Origin: Ostrinia nubilalis | Taxonomy: Eukaryota; Arthropoda; Insecta; Lepidoptera; Crambidae | Assembly: GCF_963855985.1 (NCBI RefSeq) | Contig: NC_087093.1 | Coordinates: forward strand, 4,843,501 to 4,907,500 | DNA length: 64,000 nucleotides | Reading direction: 5' to 3' | Shown here: positions 48,201-60,200 of the stretch, piece after piece | Numbering within the stretch: the stretch's first letter is position 1 | Layout: every line of letters starts with the position of its first letter | Notes under the pieces: generated by a model | Database searches by the model: none | Seen by the model: the letters and a program-made list of their open reading frames with translations, nothing else | What the model was told of the DNA's origin: nothing | Program-made: the position numbers and the translations under genes

Positions 48201-51200
48201 ATTGTCCACCACACAAGATAAGAAAAGAACATCGACTAGGCATTGCATATCTTATAAGAGCAAGTCTCAAAATAGTCAGCACAGTAACTTGTCATTGATA
48301 ACGTCACGTCGCGCTGTCGTCACGCGGGGGTAAAAATAAACCTCATGAATAAATAACAAATGCGCCATACAAAACACCAATTTATCATGGTCTCGTAGTA
48401 AGGATAATATCCTTGTTTCAAGGAAACTAATAATTCCGGGTCATCTACTACTTTATTATTAAAAGCAGATACCAAACCCATGACTTTTTACATAACAATA
48501 ACCAATCACTGAGACCCCGAAGCATAAGAAACAAATAAAAAGTATTTATGAAAGATGATACCTACATACAATTGGGACTAGCTACTTGTATTGCAGAGGC
48601 CAGAATACAATTAAAGAAAAAGATATTAATGAAAATAAAAAAGTAAAAACAAATAAATACACATCAACATGAATTCACACTACTAATTATAATATTATTC
48701 ACGAGCTATTCTAATTTCCAGCGCTAAAATTTTCACTAGAGTTACTCACAATCCGCCATCTGCAATTTAAGCAGCAGTATCGCGGTATAAATAAAAGACT
48801 GGAATAGGATTGTCCACAGCGGCAATTTCCGCTTCCGGAGAACGGAATCTCCATCTCGCGGCAAAGGAAGCTCGCCGGAACGAAATTTACATTCTATCGG
48901 TTCACTCCCGTCCACTCGATTCTACAAACACTACTGGGAGAGTCAACGTTTTTACTAAGGCTTGTTTTATGTCCTCGATGATTACGTTTTTCGGTACCTA
49001 AATAGTGTCCTCTGTTTTCACGAGGCCGATTGTATCTTTATCTCAAAAAGGCGTGATTTGATTGCTTTGTACGTAATTCGATTGCTGCCATGCCAGAACG
49101 AAATTAATCACTAAAGTTAGGAACGATAACTCGTGCGAGCTGCGTTGCTAAATATTTACCGACGAAACATTCAATTTAGTTGAGTCAAACACAAACACGT
49201 GAAAATAGACTAGTTTCATAGGTGGAATAACAAAAATAACCTTTTGGTAGCTTTTCTATGACAAATTATGATATTCATGAGTTACAGTGAGTTAAATAAA
49301 AACCACATTCATTTTATATTACAGTGGACATAATTAATATACATATTATGTATACGGTCTTAACTTTTCTGTACCTATCATATACGAATATCATTCTGTG
49401 AAAAAAGACGTGCAAAGCGGCTTTTAAAAATTTTGCTTATTAGCCGATTCAGCTACGTCATGTACGTCACTATTGCTGCTAATATTATACGCTTACACGT
49501 AGTTTGCTACCAAAGTTGACGATTTCAGATGTTACCGCAACGGTTTAGAAAGAAGTACAGTTAGTTAAGTCAGAGGAAATAAACTGGTTTACTCAATCAA
49601 GTCTTTCGAAGCCATACAGCTACAGCCTCAAGCACTCTCATCAAATCAAGCCTTGTAAAATATGTACCTCTAAAAGATAAACCGCTGCTAGTTGGCATGA
49701 GGGAAGAATTTCAAATACCTACTCCGAACTACGCAACTGGGGTAGCACTTTAATTGAATTTTGATTACATCCAACGTTGCGAACTTGGTAAGTTTTGGTC
49801 TAATCTTTCACTGCGAACTTCTCAGGTTAGTCTAGAAAATATGGGCCTATTATTGTATGGCTTACTTTTCGTGATTGGCTCTGAAGGTTTTTTATATTTA
49901 TTAACTGAAAATCAAGTATTGGAAACTTAGTTCTGCTTACTTTCTACGTACCTACTTAATCTACTACTTTACATGCATCTATTAAATCAGCAATATTAGG
50001 TAATTACCTATCCTGAAAAGAGTTAATTCTAAACAAAAAGCCAGGCAACAAATCTCAATTTTTTTAAAATAAACTTTACTAATTTAAATAATCTAAGATA
50101 CACAATTGTGTGGTAGGTAGAAACCTGGTAACTATACCTAATACAAATAGAATAAGGTAAAAACTTGCTGCATTCGCTTAGGGAGAGATAAATATTTACT
50201 ACACAAAGATAAAAAGCCCCACAATATGAGTTTATTCCCGGATTAAGCGCAGAACGTTATTTTATTGTTAGAATCGAAATGTTTACCTCTGGGCAACTTT
50301 AACCATAATATTTTGTTTAACAAAACACACCACACATAATGAGCGTGTGTAATTTAAATAAATAATTAGCTCCGCTAAAATGTTACGCTATTATCATTAA
50401 CTTAATATACCTAGTACGTAATAACAAACTATAAATGTATTTTTACAAAAATAATTCCCCTGTTCGTAGCTAGGCTCCACTTCTTGTTATTATGGTAACT
50501 ATCAACGAATTAACATTATACTGAAATTAACATCATGAAATAACAATTATACTAATTTAACGGGCATTATTTTGAAATTTTGTTCCCCATAGGATTTAGC
50601 CTAGGCGCAGACCACCGACATTTAGTTGGCCGATAGTTGGGCCCGATTATAATATGTATGAAGAATCGGCCGATACCAAATCGGTATAATGTGCGCACTT
50701 TCATACATCTCCATACTGATCAACAGCCCGACCCAAATATCGGCCAACAAAAATCCGTGGTCTGCGCCTAGGGTTAAACCCAGCTGGTATGCAAACTAAA
50801 CTATGCCACGATAACCCTAAAACTCTACTTTCGCACCGTCCTTCCTCTCAAGAATTTCGCGCTTTTCCCTTAAGTACTTTTACCACAATTGAGATCGCAG
50901 TTTTACCGCAGGGCTGACTTCTTGAGCTGCGTTTGAGTTTATCCTAGTTTTCCCATCTCTAAAGTTGACTACTAAAATATTTACCCCGGATCTTCGGGCC
51001 CCGGGTCTGAATCACGCCCTGGGACAAACATTTGTATGTTGGGAAAGCGGCTCTAGTATTTATTTTAAGTTACGCCGTTTCATGCTAGTACTCCCTAGCG
51101 ACTATTCAAACTATCCAAATAGAAAATGTTGACCTAACGTCAATCCTATTTGACTTTTACATGTTTAAACCTATGTGCAAATAGATTGGTTCATCGGCGA

Positions 51201-54200
51201 TTTGCGTTTAAGTAAACGTCGTGTCTAAAAATGTTTCGCCGAATGATAACATTATTATACTCTATTAGAAATAAAATTGTATTTTAGACATAGTTTGAGT
51301 TGCACCACCTAACTTTGACCGTAACTTTTACGATAACCGGTGCTTTTTGTATGGAGATTGACAGATTTTTGACGATTGTTTAAGTTAAAGTAAGATTGTG
51401 CAACCCAGCCTTAGACACTGGGTGGGTAGACACATAAAATTGGCAAAACAACTGTTAAAAATTCGTATTATAAGTCTTAAACTTGCGTCGTGAGCAATTA
51501 ATACAAAATTAGTTCTTTGTTAATCCTATTTTTGCTGCTGAAACACTCAACGCTACAGGCTGAGGTGTTGCGTGCCATTCCTCCATTAAGAACAATCGGT
51601 GTATTTACATATCAGCCTACCCGCAACACGCCCGCGGCTCAATCTTATCGCTGACTCAACTTAATGCTGGTTTAACTAACAATTAAGCCGTAATTTCGGA
51701 ACTATCGTACCTACAATTAAAATACCTACTTGGGTTTTTATTTAGTATTCAAGTTGATCTGTCTGATTTTACCCAATTTTTTATTGCTTTTTACCTTAAG
51801 TTTTTAATCAAATCAATAATTTTGTTTTTAAATTTCAACCTATCTTTCAATTTTATCAGTCTGTTACAGAAAAGCTAGCCCTAGTCCGCGATTTAAACAC
51901 GGTCGCAATTTCTCACTAATTAAATGTCGTAAATCACTTGGTAAAAGTTGGTTAAATAATTTAAAGTGCGTAAAAACAAAATAATAGAAAAATGTAGGTA
52001 TTTAATGAAACGCTGATATTGGCACACAAAAATGCTCATGACGATATGATATTTCATGAATATTATGTGTATATTTTAAAGCTAACACAACGTTAGGCAC
52101 GACTGCGTCCTAATTGCTGAAATTATATTATGAGAAATAAAAATACCAACACGAAAATGGAGAATGAATTGTATAGTACAACCTTCACATTTCGGGGTAT
52201 AATCACATCTATTACAACTTACATAAGATGCCAGAGTTTTCAACTTAATGTGCCGTTGTCCGTTATGGAACAATTATATTCGTTATGGCACTTAAAAGGC
52301 GTTGTGTTATTTTGTTTTTAAAAATGGTAATTTTCTTTAACTGGTAAAGAAGAATAATGAAAAATAATGCGTTACATTGTAAGCAGTATGTTGCTGTTCA
52401 CAATCTTTCGACAGTTTACAATCTCGCGAGTTAGATTGTAATCTAACGGTTTTTACAATCTTACGGTGATATACATAAGGTATTTATTCATTTCTAGGCT
52501 TGTAGTTCAGTAATAGCGCTTTAGTAGCGATCACCATAGTAAAGCAATTAACGCCGCGGGCGCCAGTCCGGCACACGAGCCACCCGATCTGGTGGCTGAC
52601 CGATATCACAATATCATTCTGCCATTCAAAGATCATGTTTCCAATACGTTGCCGCATATCAATCGTTCTTGTATAATGAAGCCCAACCAAACATGGTCAG
52701 ACTGTTAAAACTTAACGATCCAACTGTCTGCTATTTAGTCAGTATATCGAGCTTTTTTTAATTACTTTAATTGCCTAGGTCAAACGAAATCGAAGAAGGT
52801 CTTGAATTTTCCATAGATTTTTAGGTTAGTTTGAATGGAATAAATGCCTTGTAGTATTTAAAAAGTAATCATAGGTCATGACTAAATTATTAGTGTTAGT
52901 TACTGTGCTCAATTGCTCATCGCTCTACATTTCCCCTCAACGTATTTTTATGTAGAGTCCGATGCGTGGGTGCCAAATTAATCAGTAAAATATGTATAGG
53001 AATGATCGAGATCACTTCAGAACTTATAAAACTAAGAATAGATTTCAGTCTGTGTTCGACTCGATCGATAAATCTTTGAAGTTAGAATAGAGCAAGTTAA
53101 TTTGATAAGTATTTATAGCACTGAATAGTTGATTACTGTTTTGATAATACATATTTAGGCATTGTTAGTATTTACAGTCCAATTTAAAGGCTAATTTCAG
53201 GTGGTGAAGACATATAAAAATAGTAAATGCTGAATTAATTCAAAAGTATGTTAATATCTGTGTACTCATTATCAAGACACATCACAGTTAAACTTCTGCT
53301 TGGTCTAGGAATGAGTACCTAAGGCTGGGTTGCACCATTTTACTTTAACTTTGTCAATCTTCAAAAATGTGTCAAATTCCATACAAAAACCACCGGTTAT
53401 CGTCAAAGTTACGGTTAAAATCAGGTGGTGCAACTCAACCTTATTGGTGTAAAAAATAAACTAGACTCTTCCTATGAAAAACCTTAGGTAAAAACAAAAA
53501 ACATAGGTACATGTTATTCAAATTAGCTCACGAACATATTATTATTTAATAGTTGTTACATAAAACTGCTATTTTGTTTATTTTACTCGGTTTGCGTCGA
53601 AATTGTTTGCAAGCCAATATCATTTTAATAAATAAATGAGCTTTGCCCATTATGAAGTAGCTTATTTGTTATTAGGAGCAGAGTAAACTTAATAAATGTT
53701 AAACTCTCAGTATGCAATATTCGTGTATAAATGTACCTCCAAAACAAAAATCCCGAGGGCACGTACTTAATTTTACTCGTATTAATTTTTAAATTGTATG
53801 TCTGTAAACGAAAACGAAATAAAATGACAACAGGCACGGATTTAGTTGTTCTAAATTGAATTATTATTCTTTTTTTATCAAAGCTGATAATCTATAGAGA
53901 TGTCAAGCGTAGAATCCAAATATAATTCAATTTGAAGCCTCAATATAGATTGAGGTATAGGTTGGTTTTAGTAATCAAAAATAGAATGTAGGTATGACTG
54001 AGACTGAATAAAGTGTTGAGCGTCGTTTATATTACATACTGAATGTTTTATTAGATACTGTCTGTGTGTTTAAGAGGAAAATTAGGCAAATTACCAGTTG
54101 AAAGTAAAGAAAAATATTTATTTTGTTCGTACATAAATTAAAATTGCACAGTTTGAATAAAAGCAGTCAAGTTAGAAACAAAAATGGCTACCGTTCAGCA

Positions 54201-57200
54201 TGTGTCATGCTCTGAGCTGGTAGAACCCAGAACATGACGCTGTTATTCTGCCGAAGCTCTCTCCAATTCTCTGTCTCTTGCGCGCGAATTGGAGAGGGCA
54301 GTAGCAAACATCAGAGTTTTGAAAACGTTTGCGATCAGTAGGCAGTGTTAAAGGCAACATAACACTAAAGTATGGACTCGTTCGCAACACGTAATAATCC
54401 CTAGATACCGCTCTATGGCGCTGTGTCGTGCCGGCGGAGCTCGATAATAAACCGTTTAAACGTGAAATGTAGATAAATGGAAGCGATGTTCGCTCCGAAC
54501 TCTCTTTTGTGCATTCGATAACAACGGCGTTTCGTTTTCGCTGGTTGTTAATACTCGTATTATAAACGGAATAAATTAATGTATTACTTACTTGAAAGAT
54601 TTTTAAAGTTTTTGTTTGTCAATTTAATTGTTAACCTAAATAAGTGTTGCTTGGGACGCTAGGCTAATGTATCATCTGAAAGTCATTAATCAATATTATT
54701 AAGAAGTATCATCTAATTCAATGGGTAGGTAAAACCACTTCGTTTCGTAAACGGTACGTGCGGCGCATATTTATAGGGTGTGAAAGTTCTCTGATAATAA
54801 CAAAAATCCGCGGATATGATAAGCATTACATTACATTCTCTGCCACGTTAAAATCCACTAACGTGGCAGAGAGGCAATTACAAAAACAACGCGGAGGCGT
54901 AATATTCATAAAGTCAACTCTAACTTTTCCTTGGGGACGCTACCCACCACGTCGTGACGAATTTACGTAATGTGAAATGAAATTATAATGCTAAGCTTGA
55001 AAAAACATAGTCGACCCGATGTTAGTACGGTAATTCGCTTAGATTACAAGTTGGATCACATAAACTGCGCTATTTGTATTCCTAATATGGACATAGTATG
55101 TGATCCATGACAAACGAAATTCGTGCGTGTAGTAAATGTTTTTCAGTCAAGAGTCTAAAAAACTCAGTTATTTCAATTCTAGTCAGGGTAACTAAACGGC
55201 CAAGTTTTATTAAGTCAAAGTCAACATTTCTTTATTTGCATAGACTATTATAATATAATGCTTACAAATCGTCAAATATTTTGCTCTTATGGAGCCTCTA
55301 CGTGTCTCATAATCTTTTTACCCTACCAGCGCTTCGAGACCAACATTTGGCAAGTGTGCTAATATCTAGACTTACAGATTAAGACACTTAAATACTAGTA
55401 GAAATGACTCGCATAAATAAATTTGAATAACTTAGATTGACCAGTCCCCGAAAGCAGCGCCTGTTCACAGACATGACGAGTGAACCAGCCATCGCTTCAC
55501 TCGACCATATTAGAGGGAATGTAACGACCCGCCTTACTATTATGAAACAATAAAGAGGTAACCTTTGTCTACAGTTTTGGTTTGAAATAATTGCTTATTT
55601 CCCTTGAGATTCATATAATTTAGTCGAATTGAAATTCACATGGGTCGTACCAATCCTGCGGAGCAAAGGAGTAAGTATTTATGAACCGTTATAAGTTAGG
55701 TACGTGGTTAATTTGGCATGTTTTAACAAAAACATGTGTAAGGTTTGAATATTCAAAAATGCCCCCCCCCCCACCCCGGAACGCATGACTGACGGTCAAC
55801 CAAAGCATAGAAAGTTAATCTCATTATTTAAGCTGCGTCTCTACTTAGCAATGAAATATCTTCGGCCATGATACACCAGAAAAATACCTATACCTAACCT
55901 ACCTTGTAATAATAGCTATAATGTTACTGGGCTACCTAAATTCGTAGAATTACAAAGTACTTTTACAGAATATTTGTTTTTTGGCTAAATAAACGCTTAA
56001 AAATAGGGGATATTCAACAGTTAATTTTAAAGCAACATAGTCTAAAGATTAGAAAATGTGTCACAACTAGCCAAGTCCCCCTGCGTAGTTTTTTTAAACG
56101 TAAATACCTACTTTAACAATCCGGCTTTTGCCTAAAACTTCTATGCAAGATAATCTGCAGTTTTTTGTCACACTGTCACGGAAAAGTTTCACTTAAGTTT
56201 CACTCTATTCTTTACCCGTTCACCGCTAACCCACATGTTGAATACGTGTTTTCATTTCAAGCTTGGGGAATGATAGATTGTCATAATATATCATTTCTAA
56301 TGCGACAGGTCTCCACCTCGGCGAGGACAGCAGCCAGTAACCGGGAGATCGTACTTTTCTGAGGATTAATAATAAATTACGTCATAGACATGCTGAAACT
56401 TCGGAGACGGTACAAATTGGTTGGAAACTGCTGAACTATTGTGATGTACGATATTAATCGTAGAATTCTGTAAGTGGTGCCAAATACATATTTGTACGTA
56501 TGAGGCAATTCTGAGAGTATTATAAGTAGATAGTAATCTATAAAAATATATTGCCTGGGTATTAGATAAGTACTTTATAAGGTTTTCTCGAAACGGTAGG
56601 GGAAAAAATAATTAGATATTTAAAGGTTCCTTAAGAGCATTTGAGAATTTGTAAGAACTTATTTAATTGGTCTTAACAATAAAGATATTTTGGACTTTGA
56701 TTTTATTTTTCATAATAAGTACTTAATAGTCACAATATGACGCAGTTGGAACAAAAACTATCAGAAGTTTCCGGAATCGAAATCAGAAAGTTATGAATCT
56801 CGACTTGGCTTAAGAAATCTGTCGCAAATATTCGCCAGCGTTTGAAATGGCCAGTCCATTGGACAAATTACTCCCGTCGTGTCCATTCCGGAGTTTTACG
56901 ACGAAAGTGAGCACCAAGCTAGATGTCGTGAACTTTACTGTTAAATAATTAGTTACATCAGACTGGAAAATAAGATGATTTTCCCTTATTATTAATATTA
57001 ATTTCTAAATATGAAGTTTTTAATCGCGTTTATTAACTTTTTTTAAGAGAGACCAATATTTTTCTTAAATATGTAGTAGGTTTCTTATGTAGGTATTATG
57101 GCAGACGGAAAAGGAAGTAAGGCCACTTCTATGGATAGTGTATTATAGTCTATCCAATATAGCTTGATTAGAATGACGGCTGTCAAACAAATGTGACTAG

Positions 57201-60200
57201 TGCTGGGTATGTTTCGTACGGTTCACATAGATGTATCGGTAAGTTTTCGAAAAAATGATATAAAAAAATGCACCCAATTTTTCTTCATATCTTTATTCAT
57301 AAAAATGACAATTATGATTTAAATTTAAAGACAGTAAAATTTAAAATTCATGTCAAGGGTGTACAACCTAAGTCGTAGTCATTAACATCAGTGTTCTTCA
57401 GTGGTTTTTGCCTCTCGCTAGAGGGCGGTGGGCATCTCTTCTAGAGCAACGGTGCTATGAATACCCAAAAAATTACCGGTGATTGATTTCCGATGTTTGA
57501 TTATTTAAGAATGAAATGTTTTTTGGTTTTTAATAGTGAACATTTAGAAAAACGTATAACTTGACTTAAATATGTTAAAAAATTAGTTAGAAAAACAATT
57601 TGTTAAATATGTTAAAAAATTAGTTTTAATTTAATATGACATTATTGTCGATATGTCCCAACACTAACATTTTTGTAACTCGAGATAACCTTGTAGAGAC
57701 GTCGTTAATACTCTAGCTTGATTTTTATAATTTCGAATTACTACTTATTGGTGTAATTGAACGCTGCATTTACACGAAATTAACATTTTTATTGGAAGCA
57801 CTGTCGTCGAAAATATTGTTTGTAGGTCAGACGTGAATTATTTCTTGTCCGCCAATATTTAGCTCTCATTGATCGCTACTACAAAGTTATGTCGTTACTT
57901 TTGATGGCAGCTGTCATTCTACTCAAGCTATATTGGATAGACTATAGTAAGATTTCAAGGTTTTTTTACTTAAAGCTCTTGATAAAACAATAATGACAAA
58001 ATAGGTATATTAATTTGTCGTTTTCAATTGGTATAAAAAAATAGTCTACTTAGGTTAGACTCGATAATTTCAGCCCTTGACTGAACAGTTCTTATAATTC
58101 AGCGTTTTATACGTGAATGTTTATTTATCTTCTACTGAGTCTTAAATTTTGTTATCCCGAAACTTCTTACGAACGTGTGCTAAAAGTTTCTATCGAGACG
58201 TGAACACACTCGTAATGTTGTTCCATTTGTCCTTGTACAGTTGCGTAGAGATAGGTACATAAGTACGTATAAAGATTCATTATATATTTTTACCTTGTTC
58301 TGGAAAGAACCTGGTAATCTTCAGGTGATTAGTTAAGATTAAAGGGATCAATTTGACTTGAAACAACTCTAAACGATACAATTCAAATAGTAAATAAATA
58401 TTTTCTTAAACTTTGGGTAAGTTTAGAAAGCGAAGAACCAACAAAAACGCAAGTAGATAAATCAATATAACCAATGCATGGTTGGATGGTAGAGCAAAGT
58501 TAAGACAAAAAAATAAAATCATAGATTTATCGAATAACATTTTTACTATTGTAAGAAAATCCTATTACAATATTTTATTTTCAAAATTTCCTATTACATT
58601 TTGAAAGCGCAATAATTTACTGTCACTCTTCACGTCTCAACGACTCCGTGACTTCACAATTTCACATACACATGGAATCTGATTTGACGTGAAAAACACT
58701 TTTCATATGTCTCAGAAAGAAATCACAATTTTCACAGAATTACAATTAGATAATTAGATATGTCTCCTCTACTTGTTTCACATAAAAGCCGAAGACCTTT
58801 CATGGAAACCATACTTCCTTAAAAAATATTTTTGATCGACGATTTAAGACGAACATGCGATCAAAGCAAGAATTTCAAGTCAATTATTGGCTTGATCAAC
58901 TAAATTTAGCTGAAATAACGGCTACAATTATTAAGTTAACTCGCAAAATTAATTGATGAAACGTTTAGTTACACCGCCAGTCTTAACTCTCTCTAATATT
59001 AGTTATTGAACTGAAATTAACGGAGCGCACTTACAATACGAATTGTACTCGTATATCGATTTTCAGAGTTACTCAGAGAACCAATTACGAGTGAGTAACC
59101 GAAGGTATTCTGTGGGAATGTAAGTTATTCGAAGACCTCAGGCGAAGAGGAAATTTCCCAACATGAAACAGAATAACATTATACGAATTAAAACGTAAGA
59201 ATAAGTAGATAACATTCTCGTTTTTCATCTGGATTAACTGATAAAAAAGCTATGTAGGACAATATAAAATATCATAATACAAACTAACGGATTATTATAC
59301 GGAATCTGCAAGTGTGTTTTCCAATGAGCCTTAACGTTCGTAGACCCGATCACCCTTAGGAAATAAAGTTTCTCAAGGTGACTATGTTCTAGAAAATGTA
59401 GTGTGGATAAGTCACAGTGATTTGGTTAAGGTAGCGGAAAGTCACTAGATGTAAACGACCCAAAGTCACTTGATCAATCGTTTTGTTACTGATGAAAGCT
59501 GATGATGATGATCTGAATGCCTTCAGTTACAAGGTAGGTGGTTAAAAAGATTAATTTTAAATGGCTTCTTTTAGTTCTAATAGGATTTCCCCCTACACGA
59601 TATACACACAACCTAATATAAAACCGCAAACCGCTCTGGGGTTTGCACTGTCATCATTTGATGTACCAAATATCATGTCAACACACACGCCGCTGGGGAA
59701 AGCCTTGTCGCGAACTTGAAACGATTTTCGCATACCTACATTTTTCCAGAATGTGTACCGCAAAATGTCGACAAGTCAGACGAAAATTGCGCCCTTTCGA
59801 GTTTTCAGGCGAGCTGCGCTAAACTTTGATGTGAGTAGAAATCGCTCAAATGCAAGCTATTACCTAATCGCATGCAGAATTATGTACGTCTAATAACACA
59901 GTAACGTATAGTGGTAAATAACGCAAATATTAGTTTAAAATGTAGATATATTTCTGAAAATATCTCGTAATAGGTACCTCGTATTTATGACTTTTGCATA
60001 GTTTCTTTTCAGTATTTTCAGTAATTTTAACATTTTAAAGAAGTACGGGAACAAAACTATTGATATGCTAAATCGATTTCTCGTACCTATACCTCACACA
60101 ACTTTTCATGAATATTGTTCAACTTTCATGGGTTGAAATCGTCTTTCTCTTTAGAGCTTGAGCAAAGCAGGAAATACGTATAACGTAACATAAAAGTACA

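Noticed and set aside
52484..52690. GC-richer minus-strand ORF as an extra host exon
   Set aside because: No acceptor/donor pair with the right phase; coding exons 1 and 2 already join in phase without it.
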